Shown here in pieces: positions 15,060 through 23,672 of a DNA stretch of 36,111 nt. The stretch lies in IMG/VR virus record IMGVR_UViG_3300035199_001176, positions 1 through 36,111 of that record, one strand, 5' to 3'. Both the position numbers and the translations under genes were made by a program. The notes below the pieces were generated by a model that saw nothing but the letters and a program-made list of their open reading frames with translations, ran no database searches and was not told the origin of the DNA. Each line of letters begins with the position of its first letter. Within the stretch, counting starts at the first letter, position 1. The DNA is from a virus.

Positions 15060-15262
15060 TGACACTCGACGAAAAAATCACAGAAGCCGAAACCGCGCTG
15101 CACAGGTTGCTGATTGGTGCCGCCGAAGTTGAGGTCGGATATGAGGACGGCCGCATTCGGTACACGGCCGCGAATCGCGCCGACCTTGAAGGGTACATCG
15201 CAAGGCTCAAAGCCGAACGGGACGGCAAGCCGGCCCGCGGCGCCGTCGGGATACGGTTCTGA
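15059..15262 (+). CDS. Head-tail joining protein, gpW family
   Basis: A 67-aa protein between terminase and portal, the exact lambda W position. It has the gpW pattern: an N-terminal helix (LDEKITEAETALHRLLIG), a short beta hairpin (EVEVGYEDGRIRYT) and a second helix (RADLEGYIARLKAE). It joins both neighbours through TGATG overlaps. gpW stabilises packaged DNA and builds the portal-proximal connector. Confidence 0.9.
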   Translation: MTLDEKITEAETALHRLLIGAAEVEVGYEDGRIRYTAANRADLEGYIARLKAERDGKPARGAVGIRF

Positions 15263-16848
15263 TGGCAACACAAATCGAACTGTTCGAAGTTGCCGAAGAT
15301 GGCCGCAAGGCATCGGTGTCGCTTCCTGATGCCCAATATCGGGCAGCATCGGCCCAGGCGCAGGATCTGGCCGCATGGAATCCGCATCTCGGTTCGGCCG
15401 ACGGCGATTGGTTGCGCGACCGCGATCGTTCCGTGGCCAGGGTGCGCGACCTGGTGCGCAACGATGGGCATGCACACAGCGCCATCGTCAAAACATCGGA
15501 CATGCTTGTTGGCGGCGGCCTCAGGCTTTCCGCGAAACCGGATCATCGCGCCCTTGGGATTACACCCGAGCAGGCGCTGGAAATGGGCGATCGCATAGAG
15601 GCCGAATGGTCTCAGTTCGCCGATGATCCGCTAAAGCGATGTGACCTGCATCGACGGTACACCATGAGCGGCATCCAGATGCTGTTCATGAAAGAGCTTC
15701 GCCAGACGGGTGAGGCCTGCGGTTTGATGCAATGGAAGCCCGAACGTGGTGCACGCTATGCAACATGCGTGCAGGTGGTCGATCCCGATCGTCTGTCGAA
15801 CCCGCAAGACCGCATGGATACGGAATTCTTGCGCCGCGGTGTTGCGCTCGATGAGGATGGTGCACCAATCGGCTATTGGTTCCGTCGCGCGCATCCCGGT
15901 GACTGGATGACCTTCTCCGCCCGCAGCTCGCAGTGGGATTTTGTCGAGCGGGAGACCGAATGGGGCCGCCCGGTGGTGATCCATGCGTTCGAAGCCGATC
16001 GGGCCGATCAATCCCGCGGCGTGCCGGACATGGCCTCGATCGTCGGCGAGTTTCGCATGCTCGGCGAGTTCCGCAATCTTGAGCTGGCGAACGCCACCAT
16101 CAATGCGCTGTTCGCCGCGTTCATCAAATCAGGGCTGGACCCGGCGAGTGCGGCGGAAATGCTTGAGACTTCCGGCGGCTCGATCGCGAACATGGAACTG
16201 ACCCGCGCACAACACTACTCCGAAGCGCCGGTCAGCCTCGGCGGTGTGCGGATCCCGGTGCTGCCCATCGGTGATGAAATCTCGATGAACTCAGATAGTC
16301 GCCAAACATCGGAATTCGCCAGTTTCCAGGCGGCGTTTTTGCAGTCGATCGCAACGGCGACCGGAATGTCCTACGAGCAGCTGTCGATGGACTGGTCGAA
16401 AACCAACTATTCATCGGCGCGTGCTGCCCTCAATGAGGTGTGGCGGTGGGCCCGGGCGCGATCCAGGTTCTTTGCCGATAGCGTCATGTCGCCGATCTAC
16501 CTCGCCTTCCTCGAGGAGGCGTTCGACAAGGGGTATGTCGATATTCCCGCAGGCGCTCCCGGCTTCCATGAGATGCCGGCAGCCTACGCCCGCGCCGCAT
16601 GGATCGGCCCGCCGCGCGGTTACGTGGATCCGGTCAAGGATGCGCAGGGCGCGCAGGTCCGCATGGAAACCATGACATCGACCCTTGAACAGGAATGCGC
16701 CGAACAGGGCCTTGATTGGCGCGACGTGATCGCGCAACGGGCCCGCGAGCGAAAAGAGTTGGACGATCGCGGATTGTCTACAGACACGAGCGCCGTTCTC
16801 GGCGTGGTGCCGGCGAGCGACCGGCAGGAACAACGCCCGCAAAACTAG
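15262..16848 (+). CDS. Portal protein, lambda gpB family
   Basis: A 528-aa protein forming the dodecameric channel at the head vertex. It shows lambda-type portal features: DRSVARVRDLVRNDGHAHSAI near the N-terminus, MLVGGGLRL, the conserved RRAHPGDWM with downstream IHAFEADRADQSRGVPDMA, and a C-terminal crown region with YEQLSMDWSKTNYSSARAALNE. Length is typical. ATG 15262 overlaps the gpW stop. A gap of 12 bp with GGAG separates it from the protease gene. Confidence 0.96.
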   Translation: MATQIELFEVAEDGRKASVSLPDAQYRAASAQAQDLAAWNPHLGSADGDWLRDRDRSVARVRDLVRNDGHAHSAIVKTSDMLVGGGLRLSAKPDHRALGITPEQALEMGDRIEAEWSQFADDPLKRCDLHRRYTMSGIQMLFMKELRQTGEACGLMQWKPERGARYATCVQVVDPDRLSNPQDRMDTEFLRRGVALDEDGAPIGYWFRRAHPGDWMTFSARSSQWDFVERETEWGRPVVIHAFEADRADQSRGVPDMASIVGEFRMLGEFRNLELANATINALFAAFIKSGLDPASAAEMLETSGGSIANMELTRAQHYSEAPVSLGGVRIPVLPIGDEISMNSDSRQTSEFASFQAAFLQSIATATGMSYEQLSMDWSKTNYSSARAALNEVWRWARARSRFFADSVMSPIYLAFLEEAFDKGYVDIPAGAPGFHEMPAAYARAAWIGPPRGYVDPVKDAQGAQVRMETMTSTLEQECAEQGLDWRDVIAQRARERKELDDRGLSTDTSAVLGVVPASDRQEQRPQN

Positions 16849-16860
16849 GAGACCTCGGTC

Positions 16861-18405
16861 ATGCCGCAAGGCCAGATCCGCAATCCGATGATTGCGGAGC
16901 AGATCTTTAATGTTCCGTTGATGGTGGAGCCGCGCAAGGCGGCGGCTGTCCTGTATGGCCTTAACGGGCGCATCGGCGAAATCAGTTCCGTGCATCAGGC
17001 GGGTCAACCGGTCATAGCCCGGGACCACATTGCCGATGCCGGCGAGTGGCGGAATCTGCCGGCCATCACGTTCCATTCAAACGTGCCGCAGCAAATGGGC
17101 GTCATTTCTGATCAGTTGCACAGCAACTTGCAGGAATCCGGCAAGTGGCCGTTCGATGTCGTTGAGGACGTGGCGGTGATCACTGTCGAGGGCACGTTGG
17201 TTCACAAGGGGCGGTGGATCGGCAGTCTCAGCGGTGAGACCTCATACGAGGGGTTGTCGGCGCAAATCCGGCTTGCGGCCGACGATGCGCGGATCCGTGG
17301 CATCGTGCTTGAAGTCGACAGTTTTGGCGGTGGCGTTCAAGGGTGTTTCGACCTGGTCGATACGATATTCGAGGCCAGGGCGGCAAAGCCGATACATGCC
17401 ATCCTCACCGAGAACGCTTGCTCGGCCGGTTATGCGATTGCCTCGGCCGCCGATCACATCACGGTTCCGCGCACCGGGCTTGTCGGCTCGATCGGCGTGC
17501 TCTGCATGCATGTGGATTTCTCGCAGATGCTGGCGAAAAACGGCATGGCCGTCACGTTCATTCAGGCGGGCGAACACAAGACGGACGGCAATTCCTTCGA
17601 ACCCTTGCCGGACGATGTGCGCGCCGACTTTCAGGCTCGGGTCGACGGGACCTGGGATCTGTTTTTGGACACGGTCGGCCGCAATCGCGGCGCCCGCCTC
17701 AGTTCCGAAGAGGCACGGGCTACCCAGGCCGCATGCATTGAGGGCGATGATGCGGTGGACATTGGCCTGGCCGATGCGGTCGCGGCGCCCCTCGATGCCC
17801 TTGAAAGTTTTCTGGACCAATTGTCGGGCCGCAGCGCATCCGCGTCGACGCCCATCCGTGCGAAGCCCCCAACGAAAGGAAACAGCATGTCTCTCGCAGA
17901 TTTGAGGAATCAGGGTCGCCGCAAGGCGGAAGGCCAGACCGACGATGATGAGAAAATCATCGATGGTGAAGAGGACGATGAGGCGGAGAACACCGTCCCC
18001 GACGGCAACGCCGGAGGCGACGACGACGACGAAATGGCCGAAGACGATAACGGAAATGGCGATGACGATGATGAAGAGGACGATGCGGAAGACGAGGGCG
18101 AACAGACCGCCCAGTCGGCCGAACGGGCTCGCATCTCCGCCATCGTAAACGCCCCGGAAGCCAAAGGACGCGGGAAGCTCGCAAAGCACCTGGCGTTCGA
18201 AACCGACATGTCGGCCAAGGACGCGATCGCAGCGCTCAAGGCGTCCGGCCGTGAGGGCTCGCTCGCCGATCGAATGGCGGGAACCAAGACACCCGCCATC
18301 GGATCCGGTGGTGGCGATGGCTCGGCATCCGAAGGCGATACCGCCAAACGCATGATCGGCGCGTACGCAGCGTCCGGCGGCGGGCACCGCGTACGCAAGG
18401 ATTGA
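16861..18405 (+). CDS. Head maturation protease (S49, gpC-like) with C-terminal scaffold
   Basis: A 514-aa protein in lambda C arrangement. Residues about 100-325 form an S49/SppA-like serine protease: VAVITVEGTL, LEVDSFGGGVQG (oxyanion region), then the nucleophile Ser in ENACSAGYAIASAAD and GLVGSIGVL. From residue 343 the protein becomes very acidic and helical (DDDDEE runs), typical of a scaffolding domain, and ends in a basic tail (GHRVRKD) suited to coat binding. An internal start at 17887 would give the scaffold alone. The protease cleaves scaffold and portal during prohead maturation. Confidence 0.94.
   Translation: MPQGQIRNPMIAEQIFNVPLMVEPRKAAAVLYGLNGRIGEISSVHQAGQPVIARDHIADAGEWRNLPAITFHSNVPQQMGVISDQLHSNLQESGKWPFDVVEDVAVITVEGTLVHKGRWIGSLSGETSYEGLSAQIRLAADDARIRGIVLEVDSFGGGVQGCFDLVDTIFEARAAKPIHAILTENACSAGYAIASAADHITVPRTGLVGSIGVLCMHVDFSQMLAKNGMAVTFIQAGEHKTDGNSFEPLPDDVRADFQARVDGTWDLFLDTVGRNRGARLSSEEARATQAACIEGDDAVDIGLADAVAAPLDALESFLDQLSGRSASASTPIRAKPPTKGNSMSLADLRNQGRRKAEGQTDDDEKIIDGEEDDEAENTVPDGNAGGDDDDEMAEDDNGNGDDDDEEDDAEDEGEQTAQSAERARISAIVNAPEAKGRGKLAKHLAFETDMSAKDAIAALKASGREGSLADRMAGTKTPAIGSGGGDGSASEGDTAKRMIGAYAASGGGHRVRKD
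17887..18405 (+). CDS. Nested scaffold protein (Nu3-like), internal in-frame start
   Basis: An in-frame ATG at codon 343 of the protease gene (MSLADLRNQGRR) is preceded by AAAGGA at 6-nt spacing, a good SD inside a coding region. The 172-aa product is acidic in the middle and basic at its end, like lambda Nu3, which is made the same way from within gene C. It would supply extra scaffold over protease. Confidence 0.8.
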   Translation: MSLADLRNQGRRKAEGQTDDDEKIIDGEEDDEAENTVPDGNAGGDDDDEMAEDDNGNGDDDDEEDDAEDEGEQTAQSAERARISAIVNAPEAKGRGKLAKHLAFETDMSAKDAIAALKASGREGSLADRMAGTKTPAIGSGGGDGSASEGDTAKRMIGAYAASGGGHRVRKD

Positions 18406-18422
18406 TCCGGCGACGGATCTGA

Positions 18423-18445
18423 GGCGGGCACGCGGCACGCCCGCC
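18423..18445 (+). other. GC-rich hairpin between scaffold and decoration genes
   Basis: GGCGGGC-N9-GCCCGCC is a 7-bp perfect stem with no T-run after it, so intrinsic termination is unlikely to be strong. It may protect or punctuate the mRNA of the highly expressed downstream capsid genes. Confidence 0.6.
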
Positions 18446-18485
18446 AACTCTGATCAAGAGTGTCGTGCAGCAATTGGAGATGAAA

Positions 18486-18851
18486 ATGGCTGGAAGTGAA
18501 ACGTTTACCCGGTCGCTGGACGATATCATTGTCAGTGACTATCCGGTTCTTACCGAACCTGAAACCGTAGCGTCCGGAGCGGATCTCGCTCAGTACGGCG
18601 TTGTCGGCAGGATCACCGCTAGCGGCAAAGTTATTCTGTCGCTGGCTGCGGCCGGCGACGGCTCGGAAACCCCGATCGGCATTGCCGCCGTTGCCGCCGC
18701 GGCAGCTGCCGCCGATGTGGTCGCACCGATGTTCAAGTCCGGTCACTTCGATCCGACCAAGCTCGTTTATGGCGCTGGCCATGACGCGGCATCCGTGGCG
18801 CTCGCCTTCGAGGGCACGCCTTTGTTCCTGCGTGAACCGCTGGTTCTGTAG
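18486..18851 (+). CDS. Head decoration protein, gpD family
   Basis: A 121-aa protein at the lambda D position, slightly longer than gpD (110 aa). It has the family pattern: an acidic start (SDYPVLTEP), GVVGRITASGKVILS, an Ala-rich stretch (IAAVAAAAAAAD), then FKSGHFDPTKLVY and a C-terminal strand. It trims the expanded capsid at three-fold sites. ATG 18486 is chosen over 18480 because GGAG is 6 nt upstream. Confidence 0.9.
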   Translation: MAGSETFTRSLDDIIVSDYPVLTEPETVASGADLAQYGVVGRITASGKVILSLAAAGDGSETPIGIAAVAAAAAAADVVAPMFKSGHFDPTKLVYGAGHDAASVALAFEGTPLFLREPLVL

Positions 18852-18895
18852 GCCGGTTTACGCGCGTTCTATTCCCATAATTGGAGACTGAGACC

Positions 18896-19933
18896 ATGAC
18901 TGACATTGGTGCTTATGACACCAGGACGCTGGTGAAGGTAGTCGAAGACTTGCGGCGTCCGCGAGCGTTCCTGCTGGACACATTTTTCCCGTTCATTCAG
19001 ACGTTCGATACGGAAGCGATCGATTTTGACAAACTCGAAACAAGCCATAAGCCGGCACCGTTCGTGCATCCGGAAGTGGCGGCGAGGCCGACACGATCAC
19101 GCGGATTTACGACCAGGTCGTTTACACCGGCATATGTAAAGCCGATGGAGACGGTCAAGCCTGGCCGCGCGATGAAACGCCTTGCCGGCGAACGCTATAC
19201 GGGTGACATGACACCGGTGGCGCGTCTCGAAGCGACGATCACAGGTATCCTCGCCGAACAGCAAAAGAGCATTCTGCGACGCAAGGAAATTATGGCGTCC
19301 GAAGCATTGCGCACCGGCATGGTGACCGTCGAAGGGCAAGACTATCCGAAAGTGATTGTTGATTACGGACGTGACACCGGCTTGACGGTGACACTTGCCG
19401 GCGCGGCACGTTGGGGGCAGGCGGGCGTCAAGCCGCTCGACAGCCTTGAAGATTGGGCCGGCCTGGTGCAGGACGCATCCGGCACCTCGCCGACCGATGT
19501 TGTCATGGACAAGCTCGCATGGCGGTTGTTCCGCGAGAATGTCGATGTGAACAATGTGCTAGATAACCGCCGCGGCACGGAATCGCCGGGCCTCGAGACT
19601 GCAGCCGTTACGGTCGGAAACAGAATTTCCGACGCTCGTAATCTCGGGTCCTTCGGCGACTTCACGTTCTGGCTCTACAATGACACGTATGAGGACGAAG
19701 CCGGCGCAACGCAACGTCTGCTTCCCGATTACACCGTCATCCTTGGCAGTGTGGATATCGAGGGCGTCCAGGCGCACGGCGCAATTCAAGATGTCGGTTC
19801 GCTGCAGGAGCTGGAGATCTTCCCGAAGATCTGGGACGAGCAAAATCCATCCACGCGCAACGTTATGAGCCAATCAGCGCCCCTGCCGGTGCCAGCTCGT
19901 ACTGACGCGAGTTTCTGCGCCACCGTCAACTGA
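18896..19933 (+). CDS. Major capsid protein, gpE family
   Basis: A 345-aa protein, near lambda gpE (341 aa), with the E-family HK97-fold pattern: FLLDTFFPF near the N-terminus, EAIDFDKLETSHKPAPFVHP, an E-loop region with GRAMKRLAGERY, RRKEIMASEALRTG with VTVEGQDYPKVIVDYG, and C-terminal LPDYTVILGS. The ending SAPLPVPARTDASF is also family-like. GGAG lies about 9 nt before ATG 18896. A stem-loop follows the gene. Confidence 0.96.
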   Translation: MTDIGAYDTRTLVKVVEDLRRPRAFLLDTFFPFIQTFDTEAIDFDKLETSHKPAPFVHPEVAARPTRSRGFTTRSFTPAYVKPMETVKPGRAMKRLAGERYTGDMTPVARLEATITGILAEQQKSILRRKEIMASEALRTGMVTVEGQDYPKVIVDYGRDTGLTVTLAGAARWGQAGVKPLDSLEDWAGLVQDASGTSPTDVVMDKLAWRLFRENVDVNNVLDNRRGTESPGLETAAVTVGNRISDARNLGSFGDFTFWLYNDTYEDEAGATQRLLPDYTVILGSVDIEGVQAHGAIQDVGSLQELEIFPKIWDEQNPSTRNVMSQSAPLPVPARTDASFCATVN

Positions 19934-19959
19934 TCAGCCGGAAACGCTGACACATGATT

Positions 19960-19992
19960 GAAGGGCGCTCGCAGCGATGCGGGCGCCCCTTC
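19960..19992 (+). other. Stem-loop after the major capsid gene
   Basis: GAAGGGCGC (19960-19968) pairs with GCGCCCCTTC (19983-19992), with one bulged base. No T-run follows. With the hairpin at 18423 it brackets the decoration and coat genes, which suggests mRNA processing or attenuation. Confidence 0.55.
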
Positions 19993-20019
19993 CACACTTG
20001 AATTCAGGAGACAAAATCG

Positions 20020-20481
20020 ATGGCCAAAAAGCAATATGAAGTCGTGCGCGGAACTCTCAAGCTCGGCGAAAAGGACGATCAGACTTTTACTCTCGGAGAC
20101 ACGCTTTCGCTCGACGAAAAAGACGCCGAACGCCTAGTTGCGGCGGGAACACTCGCGCCCCTCAGCAAGCGCGCACGCGGAAAGTCGGCTGACGCCGCCG
20201 TCGAGAAAGTCGCAGAGGAGAAGCGAACTCAAATCGTCAGCGCCGCGGTGGATGAGGCGAAAAAGATCGTCGACGATGCCAAGGCGGAAGCAGCAAAGCT
20301 CACCACCGCCGCGACGGATGAAGCGAAAAAGATCGTCGAGTCTGCCGAAACTGAAGCGACGAAGATCGTCAAAGCCGCGACCGATGAAACGGAAGCGATT
20401 GTTGAATCTGCCAAAGCGGAAGCCGAGAAAACTGGCAAAACTGCCAGTGGCGGCAACCCGCCGACCGGCGGCAACGGTTAA
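20020..20481 (+). CDS. FI-position protein with 22-residue helical repeats
   Basis: A 153-aa protein between coat and FII-like genes, where lambda has FI, the packaging accessory. Residues 1-50 form a small domain (YEVVRGTLKLGEKDD, LSLDEKDAERLVAAG). Residues 75-140 are three tandem 22-aa repeats with consensus AATDEAKKIVESAKAEATKI, amphipathic and Lys/Glu-rich, likely an extended helix or coiled coil. The end is Gly-rich. FI function is positional; the repeat resembles apolipoprotein/LEA-type 11-mers but no homology is claimed. Confidence 0.7.
   Translation: MAKKQYEVVRGTLKLGEKDDQTFTLGDTLSLDEKDAERLVAAGTLAPLSKRARGKSADAAVEKVAEEKRTQIVSAAVDEAKKIVDDAKAEAAKLTTAATDEAKKIVESAETEATKIVKAATDETEAIVESAKAEAEKTGKTASGGNPPTGGNG
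20242..20439 (+). repeat. Three tandem 66-bp coding repeats
   Basis: Three imperfect 66-bp units encode the 22-aa helical repeats of the FI-position protein. The first two units are most alike (VDEAKKIVDDAK / TDEAKKIVESAE). Copy number could change by recombination. Confidence 0.8.
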
Positions 20482-20495
20482 CACGGCCAACCGTC

Positions 20496-20831
20496 ATGTC
20501 CGGTCGCGCGTTCGCACAGAAAGTTATCGATGCGAAGTATGCCCACTTCGGTGAAGCGGGAACCTATCAGGTATGGGATTCAAACCTGCAGGTTCTAGGG
20601 CCCGCGACGGATGTGACGGTTGTTCCCACCACGCGCGACCAGGTCGCCGACCTCGGTACGATCGAGGTCAGGCAAGCCGAGACCTGGTTTGCCTTCCGGG
20701 CAAGTGAAGTCGCGGCCCCGAAGAAAGACGATGCGGTCACGGAAACGGCGACCGGCATCACCTATCTGATCGACACGGCAGATCGCCGGGATCGTTATGG
20801 GCTCGAGTGGATCGTCGCCGTTACCAAGTAA
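20496..20831 (+). CDS. Head-tail attachment protein, gpFII-like
   Basis: A 111-aa protein, close to lambda FII in size (117 aa) and in its genome position. It is beta-rich with GTYQVWDSNLQVLG near the start and RRDRYGLEWIVAVTK at the end, the strand pattern of FII-type joining proteins that form the ring accepting the tail. Sequence support is moderate; position carries much of the weight. Confidence 0.65.
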   Translation: MSGRAFAQKVIDAKYAHFGEAGTYQVWDSNLQVLGPATDVTVVPTTRDQVADLGTIEVRQAETWFAFRASEVAAPKKDDAVTETATGITYLIDTADRRDRYGLEWIVAVTK

Positions 20832-20841
20832 TGAGGACATC

Positions 20842-21078
20842 ATGCCAGACCTAACAGCCGAACATTACCGCGTTGTACAAAACCGGCCGTTTCGCGGTCG
20901 CACGTTTCGGGACACGCAAAATCTGACGGTGGTTGAGACGCCGAAAACCGACGATGAAGTCACCGCGTCGATGGCAGCCGGTATGCTTGCGTGCAACCTG
21001 ATCGAAAAACAGGCCAAAGCCAAACCTGCCAAGGCTCTCCCCGCCGCCAGCACTGAAAGTGAGCCCGGCGGCGAATGA
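20842..21078 (+). CDS. Small hypothetical protein between connector genes
   Basis: A 78-aa protein starting MPDLTAEHYRVVQNRPFRG, with a beta-rich first half and a Lys/Ala-rich end (KQAKAKPAKALPAAS). The first half recalls the N-terminal domain of the FI-position protein two genes upstream (both start with a strand-rich VV-x-G/R pattern), but this is weak. It overlaps the next gene by ATGA. No family recognised. Confidence 0.65.
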   Translation: MPDLTAEHYRVVQNRPFRGRTFRDTQNLTVVETPKTDDEVTASMAAGMLACNLIEKQAKAKPAKALPAASTESEPGGE

Positions 21079-21812
21079 GACTTGGCGCCGCGTTGCTCGG
21101 TGATCTTCGCGAGGAAATGCGCGACGAAGTCCGCAATCTCGCCCCGCCGTTGCGGCGTGCGTTGCGCAGCGCCGGCGATGAGCTGAAAGACGATCTGAAA
21201 GCCCATACCGAAGCGGCTGGCCTTGGCAAGTTGGGGCGCGCCTGGCGGCACAAACATTTTTCGGGCCGCGGGAACCCGTTCGACATGGTGTCGATTATCT
21301 TTCCCAACGGCCGGGGCGTTCGCCGGGCGATCGAGGCCCTTGATCAAGGGGTAACGGTGCGCCCGACGAAATCGAAGTATCTGGCGATTCCAACGAATTT
21401 CAACCGCAAGGCGGGTCGCCGCGGCGGGCGCGTGTTGTTCAAGCCGGATCAGTTGAAGGACAGTTTTGTGGCCCGCGCCAAGAACGGCAATTTGATCCTG
21501 TTCGCCCGGGTTGCCTCGGCACAATCGAAATCGCGCCGCGGTCAGATCCAGCAAAAGGCCTTTGTCAATTCAACCCTGTCGGGACGGAACGCCTCGCGGC
21601 TGCTCGGATCTGGACGTCGCCGGCGCACCGAGGATGTCTTGAAGTTCGGCGTGGTGCCGATGTTCGTGCTGGTGCCGGAGGTGCGGATCAAGAAGCGGCT
21701 CAATATCGATGATGTGGTGCGGCTTGCCTTGAACGATCTGCCGCGCCGCATCGTTGCAGAAATGGACATTCAAGATGCCAGGCAAACACGAGGCGGCAGC
21801 GGTCGCGCTTGA
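21075..21812 (+). CDS. Z-like minor tail / tail completion protein
   Basis: A 245-aa basic protein at the lambda Z position. It contains the KSKYLAIPTNF motif with surrounding strand-rich segments and a C-terminal LVPEVRIKKRLNIDD, a pattern seen in DUF6441-type phage proteins annotated near tail completion genes. The N-terminal ~60 aa is helical and charged. It overlaps the following gene by 38 nt. The role in tail completion is inferred from order and size. Confidence 0.6.
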   Translation: MRLGAALLGDLREEMRDEVRNLAPPLRRALRSAGDELKDDLKAHTEAAGLGKLGRAWRHKHFSGRGNPFDMVSIIFPNGRGVRRAIEALDQGVTVRPTKSKYLAIPTNFNRKAGRRGGRVLFKPDQLKDSFVARAKNGNLILFARVASAQSKSRRGQIQQKAFVNSTLSGRNASRLLGSGRRRRTEDVLKFGVVPMFVLVPEVRIKKRLNIDDVVRLALNDLPRRIVAEMDIQDARQTRGGSGRA

Positions 21813-22242
21813 CACAATGCTGAAGGCTGCGGCTGCGGCAACGGTCCTGCCGGCACCGCTTGCCGGCACGCCAGAGGTGTTTCGCGGCGAGCCGAACTTC
21901 GAAGAGCTGCCGGACTCCGGTTTGATCGCCTTTGCCGACGGCGAAAGCGAAGATGGCCCGGACGTCAGCCTGTCGCCGGTCACCTACTTTTTTAACCGCC
22001 CCGTGACGATCACGGTTGCGATCGCGCATCGAAGCGATGTCACGCGCCGAGCCGGTGTCGAGGCAATCCTCGCGGCGATTTCAGCGCAGCTTGACGTCGA
22101 CGACACGCTCGGCGGTGTGGTCGACATGGCGGAGGCGGAGGGGCCTGTCTACGACGACGACGTCGAGCCCGGCTCAGAGCCGATACGCTCGGCGGAATTT
22201 TCCATAACGCTTGACTATGACGCGCCGAGCCCGCTCGGCTAA
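21775..22242 (+). CDS. U-like tail terminator protein
   Basis: A 155-aa protein at the lambda U position. It has an N-terminal helix (KHEAAAVALDTMLKAAAA), a strand region (PVTYFFNRPVTITVAIAH) and a C-terminal acidic beta part (RSAEFSITLDYDAPSPLG). This alpha/beta plan fits tail terminator rings that stop tube growth and bind the head. Start ATG 21775 overlaps the previous gene and lacks a clear SD. Confidence 0.6.
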   Translation: MPGKHEAAAVALDTMLKAAAAATVLPAPLAGTPEVFRGEPNFEELPDSGLIAFADGESEDGPDVSLSPVTYFFNRPVTITVAIAHRSDVTRRAGVEAILAAISAQLDVDDTLGGVVDMAEAEGPVYDDDVEPGSEPIRSAEFSITLDYDAPSPLG

Positions 22243-22257
22243 CCAAGGAGAGACATC

Positions 22258-23220
22258 ATGGCGAGGAACAGGGCTTACGGGTCTGACGCGCGGTTGATTA
22301 TGATCCCCGAAGTGACCTATGGGACCTTCCCGGCGGCCGGCTACAATCAGGTGCCGTTCATCAATGCCGATCCCGGTCGCGATGTGGCGTTGAACGATGA
22401 ACCTTTGGCGGGTGAGGGACCGGAGGCGCAGGATCCCGACCTCGGACCGGAAGCGGTGCAATCAAGTTTTCAGGTGCCGTTCGACCTCAAGAACATCGGC
22501 TTGTGGTTGAAACTCCTGTTTGGGGCGCCGGTGACCGTCGACAATCTCGATGGCACCTGGACACATACGTTCAAGTCCGGTGGCGATCCGCTGAGCGCGT
22601 CGATCGAGCTCGGTCACGTCCAGCTGCAAACACCGGTCTATCAGATGATCACCGGGTTTCGTCCCGGCTCCATAGCTTTCGACATGTCGCGTCGTGGCCG
22701 TGCCGTGGCAACGATCACCGGCATTGCCCAGGCGGTCGGCAAGAGTGGTGCCACACAGGACGCCGCGCCGACGGTTCTCCCCGAATTGAGGTTTCTCAAC
22801 AAACGCGGCACCGTCAAGGTCAACGGTGCGATCGATGGCATCGTTACCGGCGGGTCGTTCGAGTTCAATCACAATCTTGAAGCGATCGAGGCGTTGCGCC
22901 CCGATGACTACATTGAAGATGTGGACTACTCGCGTCAGATAGGGCGCGGTAATGTCGCGGTGCGTTACACCGGCGACACCGCCCTGGTCACAGCCATGGA
23001 CACCGGCGTCTCGGCAGAGCTGGATTACGGGTTCATCATCGATGGCGCGCAAGGTTATCACTGCACGTTCAATCTGCCGCGCGTGTGGTTGCCGCAGAAG
23101 GTGCCGCCGGTGAATGGCCCGGGCGGCGTCGCGGCGACCTACGATTGGTCCGCCTCCGGCGCGGCGCCCGGCGAGCAGCTGGTGCAGGTCACTTTGAAGA
23201 ACGATGTGGCGGCTTACTGA
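22258..23220 (+). CDS. Major tail tube protein (gpV position)
   Basis: A 320-aa protein preceded by AAGGAG at 8 nt, suiting high expression. Pattern: MIPEVTYGTFP near the N-terminus, LGPEAVQSSFQVPFDLKNIG, LWLKLLFGAP, DGTWTHTFKSG, then MITGFRPGSIAFDMSRRGRA. This is the Phage_tube_2-type tail tube fold. It would polymerise around the tape measure. It is longer than lambda gpV (246 aa). It overlaps the chaperone gene by one base (TGATG). Confidence 0.85.
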   Translation: MARNRAYGSDARLIMIPEVTYGTFPAAGYNQVPFINADPGRDVALNDEPLAGEGPEAQDPDLGPEAVQSSFQVPFDLKNIGLWLKLLFGAPVTVDNLDGTWTHTFKSGGDPLSASIELGHVQLQTPVYQMITGFRPGSIAFDMSRRGRAVATITGIAQAVGKSGATQDAAPTVLPELRFLNKRGTVKVNGAIDGIVTGGSFEFNHNLEAIEALRPDDYIEDVDYSRQIGRGNVAVRYTGDTALVTAMDTGVSAELDYGFIIDGAQGYHCTFNLPRVWLPQKVPPVNGPGGVAATYDWSASGAAPGEQLVQVTLKNDVAAY

Positions 23221-23672
23221 TGGTCGTGCGCCTGGGGGCGTTGCCGAGCGATCCTTATGACATCCCGCTCGCCAACGGCGTTAACCTGACAGTCCGCCCG
23301 CTTGAGACCGCCGTCTACGAAGCGGCGAAGTTCTATTCATACGAGCGGGTGATGGACGCGGTGAACGCCCGCGAGACCGGGAAGCCGGGCCCGGAAAATT
23401 TCGACCTGTCGACACCTGCCGGCCGTTACGGATTTGAGCAGGCGCTGTTCGCCGAGGCTCTGGGGATCCACGGCATTATCGCCTGGGATGGCGTTGTGGT
23501 TGCCGATCCAAACTGTACCGAGGACATTCCGGAAGATGACAAGCCGACGGTACCGGCGGAAGTGACGCCGCAGAACATCATCAAGCTGATGCGCGATCAT
23601 GCCTCTTGCGAGGACTTCATTGTCAAATACACGGCCGCCCATGCCGCCCTGGACGCGGAGGGAAAAGACTAA
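23220..23672 (+). CDS. Tail assembly chaperone (gpG-like)
   Basis: A 150-aa protein between tail tube and tape measure, the lambda G position. It starts with a beta-rich part (NGVNLTVRPLETAVYEAAKF) and has a helical C-terminal half. It binds the tape measure during tail assembly. The gene ends just after a GGGAAAA heptamer, at which a fraction of ribosomes should shift -1 to make the G-T fusion listed separately. Confidence 0.85.
   Translation: MVVRLGALPSDPYDIPLANGVNLTVRPLETAVYEAAKFYSYERVMDAVNARETGKPGPENFDLSTPAGRYGFEQALFAEALGIHGIIAWDGVVVADPNCTEDIPEDDKPTVPAEVTPQNIIKLMRDHASCEDFIVKYTAAHAALDAEGKD

Noticed and set aside
17242-18447. A 401-codon minus-strand open frame
   Set aside because: It is antisense to the S49 protease/scaffold gene and is a by-product of GC-rich codon use.
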